33,973 nt of DNA from Phycisphaerales bacterium (GTDB lineage: Bacteria > Planctomycetota > Phycisphaerae > Phycisphaerales > SM1A02). The position numbers were made by a program, and so were the translations under genes. The stretch covers positions 1 through 33,973 of the forward strand of contig SIAB01000009.1 in NCBI GenBank assembly GCA_009692015.1, in the 5' to 3' direction. Position 1 is the first letter of the stretch; each line of letters begins with the position of its first letter. The notes beneath the pieces are model-generated. The model was not told where the DNA came from, searched no databases, and worked only from the letters and a program-made list of their open reading frames with translations. Shown here one piece after another: positions 1 through 7,912 of this stretch.

Positions 1-1
1 T

Positions 2-493
2 GTCGATCACATAACCGATTCGTTTTCCGCGTCCTCCCACGCCAAAGAAGGTGGTTGCGCCGCCGGAGCCGTTGCCGCCAACTCCATCTCCGCCGCCACC
101 AGCCGCGAAGAGACCCGCAGCACCAGCAGTCACCACGGCAGACTCTCCCTGCTCATTTCCAGTCGACTCCGGCAGACCCATGTGTTCCATGTTGATTCCA
201 CCCGTTTCGGGGCCCGCAGAGCGAATCTCGGGTGCTTGCGAATCGCCGCCGGCCACGGAAGGTGGCTCGGGTTCAAGACGATCGCCGTCGATCAGCGAAA
301 CTTCGACGGACTCGATCGAGTTGCCAGTGGAATCACCGACTCCGGCGTGAATGCTTGAGAGAACTGCCAAGAGCACTCCGTGCAGCGGAATGGAAATCAC
401 CAACCCGATCCAGATCCAAGACATGGGGCCCTTTCGCGCGCTATCGGCGCGCGCCGCGGGTGTCGGCGCGTGTGCTGGATCGATCGCCATCAT
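2..493 (-). CDS. vWA-domain-type membrane protein, N-terminal part (runs off the window)
   Basis: The minus strand is open from an ATG ATG pair at 493-488 to the window edge, giving about 164 codons with no stop. The product has a short Ala/Pro-rich N-terminus and one hydrophobic segment at about residues 26-48 (a signal anchor). A Ser/Glu/Pro- and Gly-rich linker follows, then the run TTFFGVGGRGKRIGYVID at the edge. In planctomycete vWA proteins a FFGV...G....YV.D string leads directly into the DxSxS metal site, so the missing part is probably a vWA domain with a periplasmic role. The gene is divergent from pyrH, with only 27 bases between the starts. The N-terminal half also resembles a TonB-like linker. 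The membrane anchor is seen directly; the vWA assignment is inferred from the last 18 residues. Confidence 0.6.
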   Translation of the reverse strand, partial: MMAIDPAHAPTPAARADSARKGPMSWIWIGLVISIPLHGVLLAVLSSIHAGVGDSTGNSIESVEVSLIDGDRLEPEPPSVAGGDSQAPEIRSAGPETGGINMEHMGLPESTGNEQGESAVVTAGAAGLFAAGGGGDGVGGNGSGGATTFFGVGGRGKRIGYVID

Positions 494-502
494 TCGCAGG
501 AG

Positions 503-508
503 ATTGTA
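503..508 (-). promoter_or_regulatory. possible -10 element for the divergent vWA-type gene
   Basis: The minus strand reads TACAAT here, five of six matches to the sigma70 -10. It lies ten bases upstream of the first ATG at 493, so transcription would start at or next to the start codon. No convincing -35 is seen 16-18 bases further upstream. This is a weak call resting on the -10 match alone. Confidence 0.25.
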
Positions 509-520
509 GTCTTTGACTTT

Positions 521-1258
521 ATGGTCATCGAAACGTCGACTGCTCGTCCTCGCTACCGTCGCGTGCTGCTCAAGTTGAGCGGCGAGAGTTTCGCATCCGA
601 TGGGGCATTTGGCATCCACCCCGATGAACTCGCCAGCATCGCCGGCGAAATCGCCGCCGCGCTCGGCAATGGGCTCGAACTTGCGGTGGTGGTCGGCGGG
701 GGAAACATCATTCGTGGCGCACGACTCGCGGCGGTCGGAAAATTTGATCAGTCCACGGCTGATTACATGGGAATGCTCGGCACGGTGATCAACGGCCTGG
801 CGCTCAAGGAAGCGCTCCACGCCCGCGGAATCGAGAGTCGGGTGATGAGCGCGATCCATGTCCCGAGCGTCGCGGAGTCATTCATTCGTGCCCGCGCGCT
901 GCGCCACTTTGAAAAGGGACGAGTCATCATCTTGGTTGCCGGAACTGGCAATCCTTTCTTTACAACCGACACCTGCGCATCACTTCGGGCGATCGAACTT
1001 GGAGCTGAAGCCTTGCTCAAGGCCACCAAAGTGGATGGCGTGTATTCGGCAGATCCCCGCCAAGACACCACCGCCACCCGTTTCGAGACGCTGCGGTTTT
1101 CGCAAGCCATTGAGAAGAAATTGGGGGTGATGGATTTGACTGCGATGACCATGTGCATGGAGCACGCCCTTCCAGTCATTGTCTTTGACTACAAGGTGAC
1201 CGGAAACATACGCCGCGTCATTGCTGGCGAGCGAGTCGGCACCCTCGTGACCGCCTAG
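521..1258 (+). CDS. pyrH: UMP kinase
   Basis: PyrH phosphorylates UMP to UDP with ATP in the cytoplasm, the step that feeds pyrimidine nucleotide synthesis. The 245-residue product is a normal-length bacterial amino acid kinase-fold enzyme. It shows the N-terminal RVLLKLSGESF phosphate-binding strand, VVGGGNIIRG, the DYMGMLGTVINGLAL segment, AGTGNPFFTTD and KVDGVYSADP. The start at 521 (MVIETS) places the conserved KLSGE about 17 residues in. The reading frame stays open upstream to 380, but that part overlaps the divergent gene and has no family similarity. A GGAG-like stretch lies at 498-503, rather far from the start. frr follows ten bases after the stop, the usual pyrH-frr pairing, but rpsB-tsf are not immediately upstream. 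Confidence 0.97.
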   Translation: MVIETSTARPRYRRVLLKLSGESFASDGAFGIHPDELASIAGEIAAALGNGLELAVVVGGGNIIRGARLAAVGKFDQSTADYMGMLGTVINGLALKEALHARGIESRVMSAIHVPSVAESFIRARALRHFEKGRVIILVAGTGNPFFTTDTCASLRAIELGAEALLKATKVDGVYSADPRQDTTATRFETLRFSQAIEKKLGVMDLTAMTMCMEHALPVIVFDYKVTGNIRRVIAGERVGTLVTA

Positions 1259-1268
1259 GAACTCCACT

Positions 1269-1835
1269 ATGGACATCGACACCGTACTACTCGAAACAGA
1301 AGAGAAGATGACCAAGAGCATCGACTACTTGCAACGCGAGTATCGGGGGGTACGCACTGGTCGCGCCAACACCGCACTCTTGGAGTATGTGAAGGTTGAG
1401 TACTACGGAAGCTTTGTTGACCTGCGCGAAATTGCCGGTGTCAGCGTTCCAGAGCCGACGCAACTCCTCGTCAAACCCTTCGACCCAGGCGCGAAGGCCG
1501 AGATCATCAAAGCGATCGAGCGCAGTGGACTCGGTCTCAATCCTCAATCGGAAGGCGCGCAGATTCGGGTCATGCTCCCACCGCCCTCTGTCGAGCGTCG
1601 CAAGCAACTGGCCGCGCAGGTTCGCAAGATGGCCGAGGAGTGCCGCGTGACGGTTCGAAATGAGCGGCGCGATGGCAACAAGACAATCGACGCTCTCAAG
1701 AACGATCCAAAGTTGAAGATTTCCGAAGATCAGGTGACCAACGCCAAGGAATACATCGACGAACTCACCAAGACGACGACCACGCGCATCGACGAACTGA
1801 CCAATAAGAAAGTATCCGAAGTCGAAGAGATTTAG
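1269..1835 (+). CDS. frr: Ribosome recycling factor
   Basis: RRF works with EF-G to split the post-termination ribosome. The 188-residue product has the family length (about 185). It shows the conserved pattern throughout: YLQREYRGVRTGRAN near residues 17-31, VKVEYYGS, the P-T-L-V-K-P-F-D segment, then IRVMLPPPSVERRKQL and VRNERRDGNK. The alpha-helical ends form the three-helix bundle and the middle residues form the beta domain. The start is supported by a TAGGAA Shine-Dalgarno at 1256-1261 that overlaps the pyrH stop, with a seven-base spacing. It is almost certainly cotranscribed with pyrH. Confidence 0.97.
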   Translation: MDIDTVLLETEEKMTKSIDYLQREYRGVRTGRANTALLEYVKVEYYGSFVDLREIAGVSVPEPTQLLVKPFDPGAKAEIIKAIERSGLGLNPQSEGAQIRVMLPPPSVERRKQLAAQVRKMAEECRVTVRNERRDGNKTIDALKNDPKLKISEDQVTNAKEYIDELTKTTTTRIDELTNKKVSEVEEI

Positions 1836-1839
1836 CGCC

Positions 1840-4194
1840 ATGCGTCCTTGTGTTCTCATCGCCCGCCTTGGGTGCATCGCGTGCTGCACACTCGCTGCGC
1901 AGGGGTTTCAGGCGGCTTCCACGGTTCCGCCCGCGCTCGCGGCCGAGCCGCAAGCGCCGCAGCTCCCGCAAGTCGTCGTTGCCGATGACAACACCCGTAT
2001 TACCCAATCCTGCAGGCTGATTCTCGCCCCCCGGGCACTGGTCGATGCCGATGACAATGGAGTCATTCACATCGACGGCGACGACCTGATCGTCGATCTC
2101 TCCGGGCAGACACTCTTTGGCGCCAACCATGAGACAACGCCACGGCATGAACTTCGCGGCATTGGAATCGTGATCAAGGGAAAGCGGGTGACGGTTCGTG
2201 GTGGCGTGATCACCGGATTTCGGGTGGGCATTTCTGGAACTGGATGCGATCACGCCGTCCTCGAGAATCTTGAACTCGTCCGCAACTTCGCGCAGCACCT
2301 TGGATCGACCCCCGAAGACGAAGACCCACGGGATTGGCTCTGGCCACATTCCAACGACCGCGACGAGTGGATGAAACAGTACGGCGCTGCCATCGCGCTT
2401 CGTGGCGCCCAAGGGGTCATCATTCGTGAGGTCGGCATTCGACAGGGGCAGAACGGAATCCTCCTTTCTGAGGTCTCGCACGCCCAGATCTACAACTGCG
2501 ACGCGTCGTTTCTGTCGGGTTGGGGGATCGCACTCTGGCGCAGCAGTTCCAACACGATTTGCCGAAACTCGCTCGATTTCTGCGTGCGTGGGTACAGCCA
2601 CGGTGTCTACAACCGCGGGCAGGACTCTGCGGGCATCCTGTGCTTTGAGCAGTGCTGCGACAACACCATTATGCTGAATTCTGTCACCCACTGCGGGGAT
2701 GGATTCTTTGGATTCGCCGGACGCGAGGCGCTTGGCGAAGTCGCCCCAGCGCTTGGCGAAGTCGCCGGCTCGAACTGGTACATCGGTCGCGGCTGCAATC
2801 GCAATCTCATTGCGCTGAATGATTTCTCAGACGCCGCCGCCCACGGCCTCGAGTTGACCTTTTCATTTGACAACCGAATCCTGCGCAATCGCTTTGACCG
2901 CGATGCGATCTGCGGAGTCTGGGGTGGGTACTCGCAGCACACGCTGGTGAGCGGAAATCTCTTCCGCAATAATGGCACGTCTGGTGTCGGCGCCGAGAGT
3001 GGCGGCATCAATATCGAACATGGTCGATCGACCACGATCACCGACAACACATTCGCCGACAATTCTGCAGGCGTGCGACTCTGGTGGGATGCGGATGCAG
3101 CGCTCGCCACGCGACCCTGGGCGATTGCCAATGGCGTCGGGTCCACTGGCAACGCCATCATTCGCAATAGCTTCTCGAAGGATGGCATCGCAATCTCGCT
3201 TCGATCGACGACGGACACGACGATCGCCGCAAACACGATGATCGATCTGCCGGTGGGTCTTGATGCGGATGCAGAGAGTGTTGCGGTTGAGGAAGCCCAA
3301 ACGACCCAACCGCCCGCCGATTGGACTGAGCTGATGGCGCGCGCGGCATCGCTCCCCGGGGCTGGAAATGCAGTCGAAATCGTGGATGGACTCCCGATCA
3401 CCAAGCGAACGCAGCTGAACGGTCGGGGTGCGATCCTCCTCGGTGACTACGGGCCATTTGACTTCATCGCGCCGATGACGATCGCCGAACCTGGACCAAC
3501 AAATGTCCACCGCTGGAAACTCCTCGGCTCGCAGAGGATTCAGTTTCTCCAGGCATCACAGGGACAGGGAGACCTACGCACAAACATCGAACCCGAGTCC
3601 AACACCGCGATCATCGAAACTGAGACGCCGAGCCATCTCACCAATTATGAACTGGCGATTTTCTGGGGTCGCGCTGCCAATCAAGTTCAGCGCGTGCATG
3701 GGACGCTATTGAGTGCCAACTGGCGCGTGGCGATTTTTCCGTTGCCGACTCCCGCGACCGCTGATGCCCCGCCGAGTCTCGACTCCTTCGACCAGGCCGC
3801 GAAAACGAATCCATTCATCGTGTATGTCGACTCGATCACCTTCCCCTTCGGCAGCGGTGGGCCAGATGATGTCAACCTCATGCAGAGGCCAGCCTCCATT
3901 CCGCCCGACAACTTTGGGATTCGCGCGACCACCACATTTTCTGCACCGCCGGGTGATTGGATCGTCCAAACCCGCAGCGACGATGGCATTCGTGTCTCGC
4001 TTGATGGCGAGGTCCTCATCAATCATTGGGATCGGCACGGGCTTGCCCAGGACCGTGGTCGCTTTTCCATCACCGCGGCGCGCGAGGTCACCATGACCGT
4101 CGACTATTTCGAGCTGGGCGGCAGTGCCGCGCTTGATCTGCGGATTCTTCCCGCCCCCAAACAGCCGACGATTCCCGAGGCGATTTCGCCTTGA
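1840..4194 (+). CDS. Secreted right-handed beta-helix protein with PA14-like C-terminus
   Basis: This 784-residue protein starts four bases after the frr stop. It has a signal peptide (Arg at residues 2 and 9, hydrophobic core to about residue 25, AQG/ALA cleavage options by about 34). Residues of about 55-470 form repeated short strands with Asn ladders (NTICRNSLDF, NRILRNRF, HTLVSGNLFRNN, TTIAANTM). This is the NosD/CASH-type parallel beta-helix pattern seen in carbohydrate-binding and -cleaving proteins. Residues of about 660-780 resemble a PA14 domain: DNFGIRATTTF, then SDDGIRVSLDGE, INHWDRH and a final VDYFELGGSAAL, typical of glycan-binding PA14 sheets. It is probably exported and acts on or binds polysaccharide. 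The catalytic activity and substrate are not evident. Its place inside a translation and nucleotide operon is unusual. Confidence 0.8.
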   Translation: MRPCVLIARLGCIACCTLAAQGFQAASTVPPALAAEPQAPQLPQVVVADDNTRITQSCRLILAPRALVDADDNGVIHIDGDDLIVDLSGQTLFGANHETTPRHELRGIGIVIKGKRVTVRGGVITGFRVGISGTGCDHAVLENLELVRNFAQHLGSTPEDEDPRDWLWPHSNDRDEWMKQYGAAIALRGAQGVIIREVGIRQGQNGILLSEVSHAQIYNCDASFLSGWGIALWRSSSNTICRNSLDFCVRGYSHGVYNRGQDSAGILCFEQCCDNTIMLNSVTHCGDGFFGFAGREALGEVAPALGEVAGSNWYIGRGCNRNLIALNDFSDAAAHGLELTFSFDNRILRNRFDRDAICGVWGGYSQHTLVSGNLFRNNGTSGVGAESGGINIEHGRSTTITDNTFADNSAGVRLWWDADAALATRPWAIANGVGSTGNAIIRNSFSKDGIAISLRSTTDTTIAANTMIDLPVGLDADAESVAVEEAQTTQPPADWTELMARAASLPGAGNAVEIVDGLPITKRTQLNGRGAILLGDYGPFDFIAPMTIAEPGPTNVHRWKLLGSQRIQFLQASQGQGDLRTNIEPESNTAIIETETPSHLTNYELAIFWGRAANQVQRVHGTLLSANWRVAIFPLPTPATADAPPSLDSFDQAAKTNPFIVYVDSITFPFGSGGPDDVNLMQRPASIPPDNFGIRATTTFSAPPGDWIVQTRSDDGIRVSLDGEVLINHWDRHGLAQDRGRFSITAAREVTMTVDYFELGGSAALDLRILPAPKQPTIPEAISP
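2728..2766 (+). repeat. 18-bp exact tandem duplication inside the beta-helix gene
   Basis: The sequence GCGCTTGGCGAAGTCGCC occurs at 2728-2745 and again at 2749-2766, separated by three bases. The 21-base period keeps frame and gives two ALGEVA peptides in a row within a loop of the beta-helix. This looks like a recent slippage duplication. Confidence 0.9.
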
Positions 4195-4249
4195 CTGCGC
4201 TCCTTTCTGCGCCGAAGATGCCCCCACGGCGCCTGCCGAAGAAGCACCC

Positions 4250-4747
4250 TTGAACTGTCCACACTGCAAGATTCCTGACGCGCGCGTGATCGACAGCCGT
4301 CCCATTGAAAGTGGTCAAGGCATTCGCCGCCGGCGCGAGTGTCTGGTGTGCAAGAAGCGCTTCACCAGCTACGAGCGCGCCGAGCGACTCACCCGGATCA
4401 AGGTCATCAAGAAGGATGGGTCGCGCGTTCCCTTTGAGAGCGCCAAGATCTTGCGCGGCATCCAGTCGGCCTGCGGAAAACGGCCCGTTGCAGAAGAGCT
4501 GAAACAGAAGATCACAGACGAAATCGACGATGGCATTCACCGCGACTTCGAACATGAGGTTCTGAGTTCGGAAATCGGTCGGCGGGTCGCGCTCGCGCTG
4601 CGCAGTGTCGATGCAGTCGCCTTCGTCCGCTTCGCCAGCGTCTACCACGACTTCCAAAGCGTCGCAGAGTTTCAGTTGGAGATCACCAAGCTCGCTGAGA
4701 AACCTCCGACCCCCGCTGGTCACCCCTCCCTTTTCGAAGGCGGGTAG
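4250..4747 (+). CDS. nrdR: Transcriptional repressor NrdR
   Basis: NrdR represses ribonucleotide reductase genes by binding NrdR boxes in response to ATP/dATP. The 165-residue product begins with the zinc ribbon (C3-P-H-C6 and C31-L-V-C34), followed by KKRFTSYER. An ATP-cone domain spans about residues 46-136, including VIKKDGSRVPFE and the RFASVYHDF end. The start is taken as TTG at 4250 because the family begins with M-x-C-P-x-C, and here the residue before NCPHC is that TTG. An AAGAAG stretch lies just upstream. The next in-frame ATG upstream is at 4124 and would add 42 residues overlapping the previous gene. There is no rnr gene in the window. thrS follows after 22 bases. Confidence 0.93.
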   Translation: MNCPHCKIPDARVIDSRPIESGQGIRRRRECLVCKKRFTSYERAERLTRIKVIKKDGSRVPFESAKILRGIQSACGKRPVAEELKQKITDEIDDGIHRDFEHEVLSSEIGRRVALALRSVDAVAFVRFASVYHDFQSVAEFQLEITKLAEKPPTPAGHPSLFEGG

Positions 4748-4769
4748 ACTTCACGACCGAGTTTCTCTG

Positions 4770-6839
4770 ATGCCAAGAATCACTCTGCCAGACGGCAGCA
4801 TTCGACAATATGACGCAGCCACGACAGCCGCACAGGTCGCGGCAGACATCGGTCCAGGGCTGGCGAAGGCTGCGCTTGGTGCCAAGATCAATGGCAAACT
4901 CTCGGATCTTTCGACGCTGATCGAACACGATTGTGCCCTCGCCCTCGTCACGCCGAAATCGCGCGATGGCCAAGTTGATACCGATGCCCTCTCGATGCTG
5001 CGCCACTCCTGCGCGCATGTGATGGCCGAAGCGATTCAGAAGCTCTATCCAGGCACGATGCTGGTCTATGGACCGGCGCTCGACACGGGTTTCTACTACG
5101 ACATGGCATTCGCGAGTGGTCGTGCCCCGAGCACCGATGACTTCGCGGCGATCGAAGTTGAGATGGCGCAGATCATCGCGGAAAACCGACCGTTCACCCG
5201 CTACGACCTCACGCTCGATGCCGGGCTCTCCAAATTGCAGACCGAGGGCAGCAAGTTCAAGATCGACAATGCAGAGCGCGCGAAAGAAGGCGGTTCGACA
5301 ACGCTCTCCTGGTACGCGACGGGATCACCAAGCACCAACTGGGAGGATCTCTGCCGCGGACCGCACATTCCGTCGACTGGTCGCATCGGCGCGTTTAAGA
5401 TCACCAGTCTGGCGTCGAGCTATTGGAAGGGCGACGAAACACTCGATCGGCTCACCCGCGTCTACGGCACAGCATTCGCGACGAAACCAGAACTTGAGGC
5501 CTACCTCAAGCAGGTCGAAGAGGCAAAGAAGCGCGATCATCGGCTGCTGGGCAAGCAGCTGCGACTCTTCCACATTGACGAGATGGTTGGGCAAGGACTG
5601 GTGCTCTGGACTCCGCGCGGGGCGGTCGTGCGACAGGAATTGCAGACCTTCATCGGCGAAGCGCTGCGCGAGCAGGGATACCAACAAGTCTTCACGCCGC
5701 ACATCGGAAAACTCGAACTCTATCGAACCAGCGGGCACTACCCCTACTACCGCGAGAGTCAGTATCCACCAATCGTCGATCACGATGCCATGAGCAAACT
5801 CGCCAGCGAAGGCTGCTCGTGCGGCGAACTGGCCAATCGACTCGAACGCGGCGAAGTGGAGGGATACCTCCTCAAGCCGATGAACTGCCCGCATCACATT
5901 CGCATTTTCGCCAGCGAGCCCCACTCCTATCGCGATCTGCCGGTACGGCTGGCCGAGTTCGGCACCGTCTACCGCTGGGAACAGTCGGGAGAAATCGGCG
6001 GACTGACCCGCGTGCGGGGATTCACCCAGGACGACGCGCATCTCTTTGTTCGCGAGGATCAAGTCAGCGCGGAGTTGCAGGGATGCCTGGCACTGGTCAA
6101 GCTCATCTTCGCCACGCTTGGCATGAGCGACTATCGCGTGCGGGTTGGGCTGCGCGATCCCACCAGCGACAAGTATGTCGGCGAGTCTGCCAACTGGGAC
6201 AAGGCCGAAGAAGCCTGCCGTAGTGCAGCCCGCTCGCTTGGGGTTCCATTCTCGGAAGAACCTGGCGAAGCCGCCTTCTACGGTCCCAAGATTGATTTCG
6301 TTGTTCGAGATGTCATCGGTCGATCCTGGCAACTCGGCACGGTCCAGGTGGACTACAACCTTCCGATTCGATTCGACCTCTCCTATATCGGAGCCGACAA
6401 CAAGGAACACCGACCGGTGATGATTCACCGCGCACCGTTTGGATCGATGGAGCGATTCGTCGGCGTGCTGATCGAACACTTTGCCGGCGCCTTCCCGCTT
6501 TGGCTCGCGCCTGAGCAGGTTCGCGTGCTGCCGATCAGTGAAAAGAGCGAGGAGTACGCCAAAGAGGTGCTCGCGGCCATCAAGGCGCTGGGAATGCGGG
6601 CGACGATCGATGCCGGAAATGAGCGAATTCAAGCGCGCATTCGAGATGCCAGCGAGGCCAAGATCCCCTACCTCGCGGTTGTGGGTCCGCGCGACGCGCA
6701 GCAACGGGTGGTCAGCTTGCGGGCATTCGGAATCGACGCAAATCTGGGCGAATTACCGCTCGATCAGTTTCTTTTGAGGCTTGGGGCCGAGTACCGCACA
6801 CGCGGCAGTGAGTCGCTCAAGGCTGCGCTCACCCCCTGA
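4770..6839 (+). CDS. thrS: Threonine--tRNA ligase
   Basis: ThrRS charges tRNA-Thr with threonine. The 689-residue product has all family domains. There is a TGS domain (about 1-62), an editing/SAD domain with HSCAH at 79-83 and a CRGPH partner motif, and a class II catalytic core with PMNCPHH, RVRGFTQDDAH and HRAPFGSMERF. Together these supply the Cys/His/His zinc site. The C-terminal anticodon-binding domain begins about LPISEKSEEYA. Between SGHYPYY and KPMNCP there is an insertion of about 25 residues relative to the usual enzyme, containing GCSCGELANRL. The start at 4770 gives the standard N-terminal MPRITLPDGS. The frame is open upstream into nrdR but carries no similarity. Downstream infC is separated by a 336-base gap. 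Confidence 0.97.
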   Translation: MPRITLPDGSIRQYDAATTAAQVAADIGPGLAKAALGAKINGKLSDLSTLIEHDCALALVTPKSRDGQVDTDALSMLRHSCAHVMAEAIQKLYPGTMLVYGPALDTGFYYDMAFASGRAPSTDDFAAIEVEMAQIIAENRPFTRYDLTLDAGLSKLQTEGSKFKIDNAERAKEGGSTTLSWYATGSPSTNWEDLCRGPHIPSTGRIGAFKITSLASSYWKGDETLDRLTRVYGTAFATKPELEAYLKQVEEAKKRDHRLLGKQLRLFHIDEMVGQGLVLWTPRGAVVRQELQTFIGEALREQGYQQVFTPHIGKLELYRTSGHYPYYRESQYPPIVDHDAMSKLASEGCSCGELANRLERGEVEGYLLKPMNCPHHIRIFASEPHSYRDLPVRLAEFGTVYRWEQSGEIGGLTRVRGFTQDDAHLFVREDQVSAELQGCLALVKLIFATLGMSDYRVRVGLRDPTSDKYVGESANWDKAEEACRSAARSLGVPFSEEPGEAAFYGPKIDFVVRDVIGRSWQLGTVQVDYNLPIRFDLSYIGADNKEHRPVMIHRAPFGSMERFVGVLIEHFAGAFPLWLAPEQVRVLPISEKSEEYAKEVLAAIKALGMRATIDAGNERIQARIRDASEAKIPYLAVVGPRDAQQRVVSLRAFGIDANLGELPLDQFLLRLGAEYRTRGSESLKAALTP

Positions 6840-7175
6840 AACCGCCAACTTCCCTGACGCGACCGACCCCACAAATCGCGGTATTCACGCCATTCTCTTG
6901 AGATTTCTTGGGCACAACTGAAATTGCGTGGTAGGTTGCGTCCGTCTCGAGCGTTCTCGAGATTGAACAGCGCAACCTTGAGACCATCCGACTCATGATT
7001 TTCTCTCACATTCTCTCCGCATGATGATGGGGCCGTCCCATCGTCGAGCCGGGTCTTGCGCAGCACACGGATCTTCAACTCAATGCACCATCGTTGGCTC
7101 GATGCCGCACGCGAACTCTTTGCGTGATGCACCAGCTTGTCATTTCGCTTCCATTCGATAACAGAGGAATTCACT
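6840..7175 (+). promoter_or_regulatory. Structured infC upstream region (candidate leader RNA)
   Basis: No gene is supported in this 336-base gap. It holds two good hairpins. The first pairs AGGTTGCG (6933-6940) with CGCAACCT (6971-6978), enclosing a second stem of CTCGAG (6946-6951) with CTCGAG (6956-6961). The second pairs GATGATGGG (7023-7031) with CCCATCGTC (7037-7045) around a five-base loop, with one G-T pair. No T-run follows either, so they are not ordinary terminators. A 46-codon upstream reading frame (7021-7161) begins with three ATGs and ends 14 bases before the proposed infC start, but lacks a Shine-Dalgarno sequence. Nothing close to sigma70 consensus was found. A leader controlling infC is an inference. 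Confidence 0.4.
7163..7169 (+). promoter_or_regulatory. Shine-Dalgarno that fixes the infC start at ATC
   Basis: AGAGGAA lies six bases before the ATC at 7176, the normal spacing. No in-frame ATG occurs until well inside the conserved IF3 N-domain. This ribosome binding site is the main reason for choosing the ATC start. Confidence 0.7.
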
Positions 7176-7850
7176 ATCACCCAATTCAATCGTCGTCCCC
7201 CCTTCCGCGATTCACGAGACTCTGGTCCTCGGATCAATGATCGCATCCGTGTGACCCCCGTTCGTTTGCTTGATGCCGAAGGCACGATGGTCGGTGTTGT
7301 TGAACTCGAAGAGGCCAAGCGGCTCGCCGCCGTTGCTGGACTCGACCTGGTCGAAATCGCTGCGGATTCGCGACCTCCCGTGGTGCGCATCATGGACTTT
7401 GGCAAGTTCAAGTACGAACAGGCCAAGAAGGAAAAGCAGCAGAAGACCAAGTCCAAGGCTGGTGAAATGAAGGAAGTCCGGCTCGGGCGATCCATGAAGA
7501 TCGATCCGCACGATGTGGAGATTCGCGTCAATCAGGCCCGGCAGTTTCTGATGGAGGGCTATCGCGTGGTGTTCGTGCAGAACTTCCGCGGTCGCGAGTT
7601 GACCTACCGAAACAAGGGCGACGAACGCATGGAGCACATCGCCCAGCAACTCGCCGACATCGGTCGCGTCGAAATGACCCCCCGCCTCAACGGCAAGCGT
7701 ATGTCGATGATCCTCGTCCCCGATCGATCCAAGATCGAATCGGCGAAGAAGAAGTCTTCTTCGGGATCCCCCAAGGCATCCAAAGCAATAGCGCCGGTCG
7801 AAGCAGACGCCAGCGTTCCTGCGCCGCCGCCCGCAGCCGCGAACGCCTAA
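7176..7850 (+). CDS. infC: Translation initiation factor IF-3 (ATC start)
   Basis: IF3 binds the 30S subunit, blocks premature 50S joining and rejects non-canonical start codons. The product is about 224 residues. The N-domain includes PRINDRIRV and GLDLVEIAADSRPPVVRIMDFGKFKY. A Lys-rich linker follows, then the C-domain with MKIDPHDVEIRVNQARQFL and GRVEMTPRLNGKRM. A Lys/Ser then Pro/Ala tail of about 40 residues exceeds the usual length near 180. The start is ATC at 7176 after AGAGGAA; a TTG at 7137 is also in frame but has no ribosome binding site. In E. coli infC starts with AUU and the factor represses its own translation; the same logic may apply here. rpmI and rplT, the usual partners, do not follow. 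Confidence 0.92.
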   Translation: MTQFNRRPPFRDSRDSGPRINDRIRVTPVRLLDAEGTMVGVVELEEAKRLAAVAGLDLVEIAADSRPPVVRIMDFGKFKYEQAKKEKQQKTKSKAGEMKEVRLGRSMKIDPHDVEIRVNQARQFLMEGYRVVFVQNFRGRELTYRNKGDERMEHIAQQLADIGRVEMTPRLNGKRMSMILVPDRSKIESAKKKSSSGSPKASKAIAPVEADASVPAPPPAAANA

Positions 7851-7861
7851 GCGAGAAAAGA

Positions 7862-7905
7862 CACCGGTGGATGCCCCGCGTTGCGGGCGCCACCGGTTTT
7901 TCTTT
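7862..7905 (+). terminator. Rho-independent terminator after infC
   Basis: ACCGGTGG (7863-7870) pairs perfectly with CCACCGGT (7890-7897). Inside the loop, CCCGC (7875-7879) pairs with GCGGG (7883-7887). The stem is followed at once by TTTTTCTTT. It sits 12 bases after the infC stop and just before the argR promoter, separating the two transcripts. Confidence 0.9.
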
Positions 7906-7912
7906 CCCGGCT

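Noticed and set aside
1765-2691. 308-codon minus-strand frame opposite the beta-helix gene
   Set aside because: The plus-strand gene has a signal peptide and repeat structure; the minus product shows nothing coherent.
4124-4249. 42-codon N-terminal extension of nrdR from an ATG
   Set aside because: NrdR begins with its zinc ribbon, and the ATG lies 71 bases inside the previous gene; the TTG at 4250 fits the family.
5325-6704. 459-codon minus-strand frame across thrS
   Set aside because: It is the antisense shadow of a certain ThrRS coding region, has no recognisable domain and no ribosome binding site.
6898-6937. Promoter for infC (TTGAGA/AAATTG or TTGGGC/TAGGTT)
   Set aside because: Both -10 candidates match three or fewer key bases, and the second falls inside the first hairpin.
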